Shown here: in pieces, positions 22,771 to 33,070 of the stretch
How positions within the stretch are numbered: the stretch's first letter is position 1
How the letters are laid out: every line of letters starts with the position of its first letter
Assembly: GCA_036971615.1 (NCBI GenBank)
Contig: JAYKKR010000015.1
Coordinates: 310,001 to 374,000, forward strand
Direction of reading: 5' to 3'
From: Amyloporia xantha
Taxonomy: Eukaryota > Basidiomycota > Agaricomycetes > Polyporales > Adustoporiaceae
Length of the DNA stretch: 64,000 nt
Position numbers and translations under genes: made by a program
The notes under the pieces: model-generated
What the model was told of the DNA's origin: nothing
Databases searched by the model: none
The model's input: only the letters and a program-made list of their open reading frames with translations

Positions 22771-23642
22771 CCGGTCAGCAACTGAAGAATACAAAAGAAA
22801 GGTAGAAAACTTACTATATTACGCTGCTCGCGGGCAGCAGCGGGACGTCGTCCACGACGTCGAGGAGACGACCTACGGTGACGCGTCGCTGTTGGCGCGC
22901 ACTCGGGAACGGCCGGGATTCCCGATTTGGGCAAGTGGCTGAAGTCCTATTCATGTTAATCAGTGAGTACAGCCATTTTGAGGGGATTTATTTCGTACCT
23001 GAAGCATAGATAGTACTAGATATGTATATTATAGTCTATACGAATTTTTTGGAAACATTCCTCCGCTTCCTCAGAGAGATATAAACCAAATATACCTGAT
23101 TTGGGCCCAGAATGACCGAAGATTGGGCTATATTTGTGAATGGCATGAGCACTAGCCCAGCCAGCAGTGAATATTAAATATCCTATAATATATAGTATAT
23201 AAATGTAGACTGTGTGTAAGTTTTGTGAGAAGAGGGAAGCAGCTGCAGCCACAATGCTCGAAACAGCCGTGTAGTAGGCTGGCGAACATTTCGAGCCTCG
23301 ATTCGCGCCTGGCTGAGCACGCCACCTGATTGGCTGCGCTAGGCCTCGGCCGACTCGGGGCTCGTCCTCAACTGGCAGTCTTCGTCCTGTACTCCTCATA
23401 TTTGGTAAGCCTATTCTACTACTATTATATTGTGCTAATACCAAAAATCTAGATGATTGAAGCTCTATTGAGAGTATACTAACGTTCTAATTACTGTAAG
23501 ACGAATATAAGACCAATAAGACGCCTTCCACATTGGGCAGGCCGGCACTTCCCGGACTGCCCATTGTGACGCGTCACCCTTAGCGTCTGCTCGACGACGA
23601 CGACGACGACGACGCTGTCTCGTGACGGCGTCAGCAATGGCT
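22771..23642. other. Spacer between minisatellite and right arm
   Basis: No convincing gene. A 142-codon leftward ORF at 23016-23444 has no recognisable features and is probably spurious. A GAC triplet run lies at about 23590-23614, directly before the inner edge of the right arm. Confidence 0.45.
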
Positions 23643-25323
23643 GGAGGCGGCATCGCCATCACCAGAATTTCGCGTGATCGTGGACGCGCTGCCTCGCATG
23701 ATGGTAGTAACTTCATTTTTCTCCGTAAACTAAGGCTTACCTTGCGAGTGATAGAGTGGGCTGAAGACGACAAAGCGGGCACCGGAAGGCGCCGACTGGG
23801 CGACCTGGCACAACCCGCATCGACACTTGTCCTATATGGTTCATCGCCACGCCCATGGGCTCGATCCAGTGCTGAAGTGGCTCGACTCGAAGCCTTATTT
23901 GAACAAGTCCGGCAGGCTGACAGGGGACGTCGGCATGATTGAACAAGTGCTCCTCGTGATCGCCATGATAAGCCGCGATCTGACGGCGGCACAGTTCGCC
24001 TTCCAGGATCCCGACGCCCGCCTTCGGACATTCCACGCCATGTCAGCGAGAGCGCCATACCCTTCGCCGTGATTGCCCAGAGGCTCGACCCGCATGTATC
24101 ATCGTTGTGCGCGCTGGTGAAGCAGGCACAATCTGTGCAAGGCGATGCGCCATCCATGGAAGGTAGCTCTGTCACCCGCAGTAGCACTGCGGCCGCGGCG
24201 CAGCCAACACCTTTGGAGGCCCCACCACCGGCGTTGAAATATGGTCCACCACCGCCCCACGTTCCCAGACAGGGGAAGCCATCACCTCGCCCTCCCATGA
24301 TGCCCACTGGGAATCTCAACAAGGGTCCACCTCCCCCACTCCGCCCGAAGCCTCGCCATTTGCAAACCCTGCGGGCGGAACAGGAGCGTCGTACGCCGGA
24401 CCCGCCAGCGGCATTGGCGAGGGAAGCCGCGCCAATCCTCACATCCCCTAAGATAAGGCGATCGCGAGACGTGCATAATGGCCAAGTAGCTCAGCAATCC
24501 AGCTCGCCGTTGCCGGAACCTCTGCGAGGCACGCAAAAACATTCGCTTCCGTTTCCAGTCACAGGAAAACCGCCTCCAGCAAGGCCGCTAATGACCACAG
24601 GAAGATCGGTCTTTCCATCCATACCTAAGCGCGCCTTGGGTATGAGACCGCGTCCACAACTAGAAGAGAGACCGCCATCAATTGACGGCGCACCGCCTTC
24701 CTCGCCAATGGCGCCAGGGCGTGCACCGCCATCCTCCCCCATCGCGCTCAATGACGCAACTGTCCGCCGCGGGAGTATGGATTTCTCCTCCTCTCCACCT
24801 ATTGCGATGAATCAGCTCTCACCCGTTCGAGATATGAGGGGCCTACAGGTTCATTTCTCCGACCGTGAAAATCATGACAGTAAAGACGAGAGCGACGGTG
24901 AGGCCAATCGTGGTCCTTCTCCCTCACTTCCTGTGCCAAAGCGCAAGACACGCCAAACAGCTCGGCAGGCAAAGGAGATCAATATTCAGGCACTGCCAAC
25001 GGCAGGCGGGTCCTCGATCACGGGTGCTCTCAACGACATGAAGGTCGCCACCCACACTCGTCAGAAGACAAAAGCTAAGGAGGAAAAGTTGAAAAAGCGA
25101 AGTCACCGCGTCAGCGAAGAGGAGGAAGAGGAGGAGGAAGCAGAGAAACCACCCCAACCTCGTGAAAAGCGAAAAGGCGGGTCGCTCAAAGCGGGCTCTG
25201 GCGGAGACTTATAGCGATGGCGAGGAAGAGCAGGGCGAGCCTGCCCCCGCCATTCGTAGGTCATCGCGCAAGACAGGTAGGGGAGCTCAGCCCCGACCCA
25301 CTAAAGCGCGTGGTCGCCGTTAG
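23643..25323 (+). pseudogene. Gene H, right-arm copy, 5'-truncated and frameshifted
   Basis: Begins at the inner edge of the right arm, so promoter and N-terminal HMG-like part are absent. Relative to the left arm it lacks one C near 24016 (three Cs instead of four) and one A near 25174 (four As instead of five). The remaining product is a Pro/Ser-rich chain with many PPP and SSP motifs, then an acidic Glu run and a Lys/Arg-rich end. Its 3' end converges on gene Z. Confidence 0.65.
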
Positions 25324-25542
25324 AATACTATTTCTCATGTACACTACCTCGCATTTAAATTCAATGGCGATGATTGAACTCAGCGCTGCGAAGGATGGCG
25401 ATAGCGTGCCGCTCCCTGTGCAAGCCCCCATGGCTCACTGTGATGCCGAGGGTGTTGCCGTCATCGCACTCTCAATCTTACTGGTCGCTGGAGAGTGTAC
25501 ACAATGCATTCGTTTGAAAGTACAGCGAAGTTACAAAAAGAA

Positions 25543-28318
25543 TTATCTAAGGCGAAGGGGAGGCATCTCGGCGTCCTCGACAGCGACGGGTGATGTTGCG
25601 GCATCAGGCTCTCGCTCCTCCGCGGCCACGCTCGCCATCTCGTCGTCGTCGATCTCCAAGGAGAAACGCCTGATTGAAGGTGTGGAGCCACCGGCGGGCG
25701 TCGACAGAGCTTCATTCGTGAAGTCCGATTGATCTCCTACAGAGCCACGCTCTGAGGTAGACCACGAAATGGGAGTGGCTCCCTCGTGAGCGCTGTCCAT
25801 GATCGCCCTCGCCTTGCGCCGTCGTTGCGCGTCCTGTTCCGCCTTCTGCACGAGCTCCACCGACAGATGCGCCTTGTCCAATAGCGTCTCGGCCTCCGCG
25901 TCGTTGTGGCGAGCGACGTCACGGCGCACTGACTCAAACTGCGCGATGAGCCCCTGTAATCTCGCCTCACCTGCCTCAATGCCCGCCATCGCCTGCCGCG
26001 TCCTCTCGCTCTCATCGCGCACGTTGTCCATCAACGTGTCCACGCGCACCTCCATGTTCGTGACTTGGGCACCAAGGCGATCCATCACCATGTTCTCCTT
26101 GGCTGCACGCAGATCGTCCTGCAGAACCGTGACCATCTCCTCGAGCGCGGCGATGCGAGCGACGGAGTCCTCAGAGCGCACATCTTGCAGAGTCTGCTCC
26201 GCGCCTTCCACTCTTGCCAGTAGGCCGCCAATCTGCCCCTCGGCGTTATCAATGCGCTCGGTCATGTTGACCTGCTGCCTGTTGATGGCGAGCAGTGACT
26301 GCTGGAAGTTGTCGACCATGCTACCGAAGCGGTCTTGCCACGCGGTCATTATGTTGATGTTCTTCTCGAGTCGGTGGCCTTGCTCAGTGAGGTACGCCGT
26401 AAATGGCTGGAAATGAGACAGCTCCTGGTCCTGCGCGTAGCGCCCTTCATCCATGGCGGTGGGGTCCTTGGAGAATCCTACGTAGTGGTGGTACTCGCCA
26501 TGGTGGTCTGGCAGCCACACATTGACTTGGTCAGTTGATCGCGCCGTCCAGAAAGAGTGAAGCCGACTTACATTTTACCTCACCAGGCCTGAGCCCAAGC
26601 CGCGCCGAGCGATCGCTCGAGCTGCTGGCCTCTGCCTCTTGGAGAGGACGGTCCGCGCGCTCCTTGCCCTTCCCTTTAGCCACCGCTGGAGGTGGCTTCC
26701 CAACCCACGCCTTCATCGAGCTGAGCGACGTCTTCGGGAGCGGCGCTATTGGGCGGGACGCAGCCGCATCGCTAGTCGCTGACGCCACCCGCAGCTGGCT
26801 GTCCACCTCCGCGTCGTCCTTCGCATCGACATCCGCGCTACCCGCCTTGCCATCGTCCTTTTCCCCTTCTTCTTCATCCACATCCATCTCATCGCTCGCC
26901 TTCGATTCCGAACCCTTCGCCGCCGCCTTGCCCCGCTTGCCTCTATCCTCCACAAACTCCTTCCTCTCCTCATCCCAGCGCGGTGGAGGAGGCTTGATGC
27001 CATCGGCGAGGCTGTTCTTGATGACGTCCTGATACTTGCTTGCCAGGACTGCACCGTAGGGGCCCCTGATCGGATTGCCGCTCAGGTTGTGTGGCACGAT
27101 CGAGCAGCCTATCTTGCGCTTCAGGCAGCGCATGCAACGCCGACCGTCCACGACAGCAAGCCTGCATTCAGCTTTGGCCTTGGCGCAATTTCCGCAAGGC
27201 ATCGCCTGAAGGCATGTCAGTCAGCATCGCTTGCCGCGCATCTGGTAAACGTACTCACCGAGACAAATGTCTCCGTCTCCTCCATCTCCTCACTCTCGCC
27301 TTGAGCATCCTCGTCCATGTCGTCATCTTCGGGCGCCGGCGAGGCCTTCGCCTTTCCCTTTCCCTTCCCCGTCGACGATCCCGCCTTCGCCTTCGACCGC
27401 ATCTGCCTGGCGTCATCATCCTTGCCCGCAGGAGACTTGCGCGATGAAGCCTTCTCATTCGTCTTCGACGTCGATGGCCCCGCCTTCGTCTTCATCCGCG
27501 GCTCAGACTTGCCGGCCGTCGTTTCCTCTCCTGCCGCTTTCGCAGTGGTGGTCTTGACTCCGCCCTTGGATGCCGCCTTAGTTCCCGGCTTCGTCGTTGC
27601 AGCCCCTCCGCGCCGTGGCTTCTTCGTTACTGGTGCAGCGATGACGACACCCTCATCGCCGTCCGTCGCTGGCGTTGTTCCCTTTGACCTTCTAGAGGCC
27701 GCCCCTGCGTCGTCATCCGCCCCCTTCTTCGCCACTTTCCCTCGACTCCCGCCCGCCTCTGCCTCCTCCGTCACCCCACTTGGCCCCGCAACTCCATCCC
27801 CACCCAGCGCAACCTCGCTCGTACGCTTGCGCAACAGCGCTGCTGAGCCGTTAGTGATGACGTGGCGTATGGTTTCGCAGTGCACTCACCTTTCCACCAA
27901 AGGTTGCCCCCGAGGTCTTCGGCAATGTAATCGCCATGCCACACGTATTTGGAGAGGCCATGGCTTTGAATGGCGGGGTCGTCAACCTTGATGGCAGTCA
28001 AGTCCACTCCGCGCTTCTTGTGCGACACCACCGTGTATTGCGCCATGGCGCTGACCAACAGCGGCGGCACTTGTAATCCCTCGCGGTGTTTTCCCAGCGC
28101 CTTGATCTTCGCGAAGATCGATTGCTAGAGGCGCCATTATACAGACTCAGCGCCACAGTGCTCACCCTGATTGTGTTACAATCACTTACCACTTCCTCCC
28201 AGAAGTTGCTCTCAAACACCTTGTACTTCGCGTCGCGCTTCCCGGGCAGAAACTTCAGCGCCTCTTCCAGGCGCACTGCGGCGATGATGATGTCGCTGTT
28301 GATGCTGGAGGCGGACAT
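25543..28318 (-). CDS. Gene Z, right-arm copy : zinc-cluster/coiled-coil protein, intact
   Basis: Five exons join in one frame: 28318-28190, 28124-27890, 27842-27259, 27205-26572 and 26525-25543, giving 854 residues. Order of parts: a conserved N-terminal domain (1 to about 120) with QVPPLLVSAMAQYT, KVDDPAI and NLWWK; a Lys/Ala/Thr/Ser-rich linker with acidic end (about 125-315). Then a cysteine cluster C-x2-C-x6-C-x9-C-x2-C-x6-C (about 318-345), which fits the fungal Zn2Cys6 spacing, followed by NSLADGIKPPPPRWD. A basic/acidic stretch precedes a segment starting NVWLPDHHGEYHHYVGF, a coiled coil of about 200 residues and a Ser/Asp-rich tail. The Zn2Cys6 pattern suggests nuclear DNA binding, but here it sits mid-protein rather than N-terminal. 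Related to Z' at 1616-4311. Divergent from gene S. Confidence 0.75.
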
Positions 28319-28561
28319 GGTGGTAGAAGCAAAGCGAGATGGGATTTGACAGCTGTGGTGATGGCGGTGGTGGTGGTGGTGGTGGTAGAAGAAGAGACGA
28401 AGTCAGACCCACGCGGTGCATCGCGTTGGTTGATGGCGGGCGCCTGGCGGAAAGATCCGCGCCCGTTCGATCGGCACCGCACGTGTTGCGCTCATGGGTA
28501 TATTAGATGCCTCTAGACGAACTTGGCACGTTTCCGCATTCCTTCCGCCTTGCTTTCAACC
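28319..28561. promoter_or_regulatory. Shared intergenic promoter region of Z and S, right arm
   Basis: 243 bp between divergent start codons; counterpart of 10466-10709 with few differences. Contains a GGT triplet run in the Z leader (about 28365-28386). Confidence 0.5.
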
Positions 28562-30222
28562 ATGTCGGAACACGCAGACGAGCTAGGTGAGCACATCATG
28601 TAGATATCCTCACGCCAACCTGCGCTCACTCCCTCAGCCCGCCAAATACTAGACTTCGACTCCTCGCCCATCAGAGGTGATGCCCCTCGCCCTACCCTGG
28701 ACTTCGAGTCCTCGCCCATCAGAGGGGATGTTTCTCGCCCAATTCTGGATGTGGCATCTTCGCCTTCGCCTTCGCCTTCACGCACTCTGCCACCAGCGCG
28801 TACGCTTGGCGATTTGTCCGCATCACCATCGCCATCCCCGCCGCCGCTCAACTTTCGCTTTGCTATGTCGCCAACGCCTGACCTTGCCAACGTTCAGGGG
28901 GATCTGCACAACGTAGCACTCCTCTCGATATGCCGCCACCGCCGTCCGCGCCTACTTCAAAAAGACGTGTGGACCTCGTCTTCCCCCAATTAACGTCCCC
29001 TCAACTACGTAGGCCCACAATGCAGTCGGCATCTTCCCAAGATATAGATCTCTTCCGTCCATCGCTCAACATTTCGCCCTCACCGCCGAATACCTCGCTA
29101 TCAAGACAACCGTTGGATTTCACCTCGCAATCGCGAATGCAGACCTCACCTTTTAGATCCGCCCTGGACCTTTCGCCATCGCAGGTAAACACCCCGTTGC
29201 ACCGTCCACAGCTTGACCTGGAGGCATCTCCAGAGCGAGTGCACAGCGCCCAGCCTACCTTCGAGTCGCCTGTCCCTCATCGTGCACACCTCGACTTGTC
29301 GCCATCGCTGTCTCCAGTCCTCCAGCTCCGCGATCAGCTGGATCTCCCGGCCACTCCATCCCCAGGTATGTCCACACTCATGTTTTTAAACCTATTTCCT
29401 ACTGACACTCCATTCCTCTACTATTGAAGATAGAGGCGCGCCTATGGATGGCGTCGTGGATGGCGGCGTGGACGGCGGCGTGGACGGCGGGATGGACGGC
29501 GCACTTGATCACGACCTTGCGCATAGCCAAGATGGCGATGTTGACATGGCGGATGAGCGCCTCATCCAACTCAATCGCCAGGTATTTTGCCTCGCTTTCT
29601 CTTGCCTTTGTGTTTGAATACTCATAGACAGTACCTTGACATTATAAATGAGGTGTTGGACGAGCACAACATACCCCGCGGTCCTCTGGTAAGTGAAAGC
29701 CCTCCATCGCCTTCATCGTCATGCTGATACCACTCCAGGACTTGGAGGCACACCGTCAGCGGCTCAGAGACCATGGCCAGGATCTCCCTCGTACCTTCGC
29801 CCTCGCTCCCATTCTGGATCACGACGAGGACATCATTGACTCAAGTAAGTACAGCGAAATTCACCCTTTCACCATACTTAAATATGCAAAGAATTGGAGA
29901 ATCCATACTTTGATGATGGCAGAGGCCACTCCCCCAATAGCGCCATGAACGCCATCGAGATTAAATTCGGTATGACACTGCGCTCGCAATTTGCCATTCG
30001 CTAAAGAAAACAATAGAAGGTTTTCCTCGCGGAAGCGAAGAAAACTTGATGTTCCTTCAAGCGCAATCCCTGAGCGAGAGGTTACGACGTATAGAAGAGG
30101 ACATCGACGTCGCCAACGCAATCTTGAAGCTGCACCAGCCCATCAAATCCTTGCTCACAGCCAAGCCACCGCAGGACGGGACCACTGGGGTTGAAGCCAT
30201 GATGTGGAATGGCGAGATATAA
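28562..30222 (+). pseudogene. Gene S, right-arm copy, one frameshift
   Basis: Exons 28562-28586, 28638-29365, 29430-29581, 29632-29688, 29739-29844, 29892-29969 and 30017-30222 join with GT-AG sites and consistent phases. The exception is exon 2, which has five Gs near 28898 where the left arm has six and so is frameshifted. Exons 3-7 are intact here: a Gly-Val-Asp repeat (DGGVDGGVDGG), then QYLDIINEVLDEH, DLEAHRQRLRDHGQD, an acidic piece, and the C-terminal helical domain GFPRGSEEN with RLRRIEEDIDVANAIL. Combining the arms shows what an undamaged gene of about 455 residues would look like. Function unknown; Ser-Pro-rich N terminus suggests a phosphorylated, unstructured region. Confidence 0.65.
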
Positions 30223-30426
30223 TTCGTTATACAGTATATACTCCGATGTCGTTGGCATCAAGGACAAAATGTAGTCACAGAATATTGAGTTGCTTTACCA
30301 ATATACGCGAACACATGACCTGGCGGCGCCGATACCGCGCCATGAAAATACCATCCCAGTGGGCATACCAGGCCCATAAGCGCGGCGCGCCATGATGCGC
30401 GATATGAATACCACTGCATCCACCAT

Positions 30427-30780
30427 CGGCCGACGCTACTTGAAGGCGATAATATACCACGGAAATATGGCGCACTCGGCCGCGCCGTGTCTAAAGGCTA
30501 TATTATACCCTCTCGGCCGACGCTACTTGAAGGCGAGAATATACTACGGAAATATGGCGCACTCGGCCGCGCCGTATCTACAGGCTATATTATACCCTCT
30601 CGGCCGACGCTACTTGAAGGCGAGAATATACTACGGACATATGGCGCACTCGGCCGCGCCGTATCTAAAGGCTATATTATACCCTCTCGGCCGACGCTAC
30701 TTGAAGGCGAGAATATACCAGGGAAATATGGCGCACTCGGCCGCGCCGTATCTACAGGCTATATTATACCCTCTCGGCCG
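30427..30780. repeat. 87-bp tandem array, right arm, four copies
   Basis: CGGCCGAC marks units at 30427, 30514, 30601, 30688 and 30775, an exact 87 bp period. Mirror of the array at 8247-8593. The two arrays differ in internal base changes, so they have not been perfectly homogenised. Confidence 0.9.
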
Positions 30781-30888
30781 ACCCTTCACTGCAGGCTATA
30801 GCGATGGCGTCGGCCGACGTCCGCTCTCCTTACTAAGTAATAAAAATTTCACCCATATCTCTCCCTATAGAGTAGGCTATAGTGACTG

Positions 30889-31381
30889 TATGGTGTGGTT
30901 CTTCGATAGAGATATCACACTGCCCGATCTCCGTGCCAGTCGTGAAGTCATGTGGGAGCTCTTTGAGATAGGATTCCACTTTGAGCTGTGGGCGTTAGAC
31001 AACTACCTAGTGCCATCAGCCAATCCGGTTGCGAAGGATCACCGGGATCAGGATTTCATGCGCGAGCACCTTCTTACGAAGGTATTTGACCAAGTATTCC
31101 ATCATATGCTCGTACTTCGGCTTCCAGCATCACACACCGGTCTTGCAGCGGGGCGTATTCGTGATCGACTAGAGAATCTCCAAGCATTTCACGAAGTCAT
31201 ATGCAGATGGCCACACGTACCAGACGACATTCGCAAGGGGATCTTTGTGCCCACGTGTATGGACGTGCTGTTGCACGACAGGGAGAAGAAGCTCATCCAA
31301 TTCTACGTACAAACTTTCTACGACGTAGCTGGTCGGGCTCCTCTTGTCCCGCATTTGCCTCCCCTTGTAGAACTTGCTTGA
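30889..31381 (+). pseudogene. 3' fragment of an unknown gene truncated by the right arm
   Basis: About 160 codons open to a TGA at 31381, with ordinary protein composition (for example WELFEIGFHFELWALDNYLV, HLLTKVFDQVFHHML, KKLIQFYVQTFYDV). I do not recognise the family. Upstream the frame runs into the 87-bp array, so the original start is lost at the arm border (30897). It is best read as a host or element gene cut by insertion or rearrangement of the arm. Confidence 0.45.
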
Positions 31382-32849
31382 TCTCGTCATGTAATATCGT
31401 TAGCATTATGTCGTTGTTTTTCGCAATTTAAAAACCATAGCTTTGAGACTACAGCAATCAGTTCATCGTTCAGTGTGGCTGATGCAGTAGTAAGTCTATT
31501 GAATTTGACAGCTAGTTACTGGTAGAATGGTAAGTCTTTGATCTGCATACGGTTTTATTGTTACTGATATCTCTCCCTATCCGAAGAAAAGCTCATGGGC
31601 CAGCCATTGTTCCGTTCTCGTGGCTTCCAACATCTCCTCACGAAGTCATTGTATTCATCTCGCCAGTCAGCTGCGGATCGTTCTCGTCGCTCTCAACATA
31701 TCTAGACCAAAGACTGTCACTCCCTACACCTCCACCCGCAACCACAATGACCTCGCTGCACACATTCGATCTCGTTCTTATAAAACTAATCATTCGTAGT
31801 CAATATTTTGCCCGCGCGTCTGGCGGTTCGTATCAGAGGAAGGCCCGTCCTGCGTTCGTGACTAGACTTGGCCGGCAGGGGTTTTGGGCGGCCCCTCTCT
31901 GCGGTGCAAGACAGATGCCAGATGGCACATATGGGCCTAGGGAACGGGTAAGCATATAGTTCAGTTTTATTGCAGTGTATTGACCGCCCAAAAGATGGAA
32001 ATGGAGTGCTGGGCACCGGTCGATTTCTGTGACTCAAGGATCTCAGTCCCGGCACATCCGTTTGCTGCGACTGTGCCGTTCGCATTCCCATTGCGCCGCA
32101 TGCCTGAGTTTGACACAATGAAGATCAAGCCTTGCTTCATATGGATGAAAACTCAGGGCGAGTTTGTATCTTACGAAGATTTCCACAGGTGGGAGATTGA
32201 GATGGAACAACAGGAGAAGCAGGTTCGTTTAGACGAGTACTTCGAGTTGAGCATGCGTAGAATTTGGGAGCTACGTCTGCAGCATGCAAATCATTGTATG
32301 TTATTGCAGTCATCGCGCATTCCTTGGATCTTTACTGACGAGTCTTGACGTATGCAGGAAATCGATGATTGTAGCTTTTGATAGGCTGTCAGTTCTAAAC
32401 ATGTTCTGCTGTAGATAACCTTGTACATGGAAAGCAGGAGCTATTCATACTATCAGGACAACTATAACAAACAAGCGAGGTACCGAGAGGCCAGTGTGCA
32501 TCGAGTACACTACGTGAATCCTCGCTGATTGTATTTTTCGTAGTCTCGCTAAGAACAGCCGGGTCTCTTTGCAACATACACGCCAACCACCAGATCGCAA
32601 CGCAGACTATTGTGCGCTCAACAAACAGTTCATGATTGTCATTTCTTGAGCCGCGCGCATCATCAATCTCTTCTCTGCATTTTTGAAGCTGTGAGTGCGA
32701 TCTTGTGTTTTCTTTCACCAAATTTGGCAGCATTTTTGAATGTATGTCAGCGCAGGGAGAATGCCCCGATCATGTCTTCGGGACCTGAACACTCGTTTTC
32801 TATGCGCTCCCCTTCCAGCATCGCCGGCTGCCTCTTGACAAACATTCCG
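31382..32849. other. Region with one weak ORF, otherwise empty
   Basis: Apart from the hypothetical ORF at 31980-32348 I see nothing supportable. A 133-codon ORF at 31558-31959 precedes it, but I found no splice that joins both in phase. Confidence 0.4.
31980..32348 (+). CDS. Hypothetical protein, 122 codons, weak
   Basis: Open from ATG 31980 to a TGA at 32348. The product is charged and plausible (MEMECWAPVDFCD, then HRWEIEMEQQEKQVRLDEYFELSMRR, then WELRLQHANH) but has no domain I recognise. It may be one exon of a larger gene whose upstream exon could not be joined in frame. It lies in a stretch of degraded sequence between the inverted repeat and the retrotransposon. Confidence 0.3.
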   Translation: MTAQKMEMECWAPVDFCDSRISVPAHPFAATVPFAFPLRRMPEFDTMKIKPCFIWMKTQGEFVSYEDFHRWEIEMEQQEKQVRLDEYFELSMRRIWELRLQHANHCMLLQSSRIPWIFTDES

Positions 32850-33070
32850 TGAAGTATCGCACGCGGCATCATGTTCCCTCATCGAGGAGCACATGAACAT
32901 GCACGAGAAGTACGGCGACAACTGGGTGGACAAGCTGGTGCGCTCACTTCCGCACAGAACGGCATGCTGCAGTGGCTCATGGACAAGGCAAAGGGCGAGG
33001 AACGCTCCGTGCGCGCGCTGGTGCTGCGCCTGCTGACGGTCAACATCGCTGTGATAGCAATATCCTCGCT
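32850..33070 (+). pseudogene. Cytochrome P450 relic (two exon pieces)
   Basis: Two adjacent pieces resemble the middle of fungal cytochrome P450 monooxygenases. The first (about 32850-32936) reads HMNMHEKYGDNWVDK. The second (about 32953-33069) reads NGMLQWLMDKAKGEERSVRA followed by LLTVNIAVIAISSL, the helix H/I neighbourhood. The piece between them looks like a damaged intron with an AG acceptor at 32951-32952. Nothing of the heme-binding Cys loop or N-terminal anchor follows or precedes. It is a fragment left by rearrangement. Confidence 0.55.

Larger units (their letters stand above)
23643..30897. repeat. Right arm of the giant inverted repeat (about 7.26 kb)
   Basis: Reverse complement of 8130-15385. 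It carries the 3' part of gene H, gene Z, gene S and the 87-bp array in mirror order. The inner edge starts in the middle of gene H, so this arm lacks the H promoter, HMG-like exons and all further centre genes. The outer edge ends at CTGTATGGTGTG (30897) and runs straight into a truncated unrelated ORF. I saw no matching short target duplication at 8130 and 30897. Confidence 0.9.

Noticed and set aside
21816..22942. Long ORFs (up to 329 codons) on both strands
   Set aside because: They lie in a G-rich minisatellite with few stop codons and encode only Arg/Gly/Ala/Ser-type low-complexity chains; a repeat artefact.
23016..23444. Leftward 142-codon ORF
   Set aside because: No conserved feature, odd composition and no homologous copy in the window.
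8130..30897. Target site duplication of the inverted-repeat structure
   Set aside because: Bases outside 8130 (AGTGA) and 30897 (GTTCT) do not match, so insertion as one transposon is not shown.
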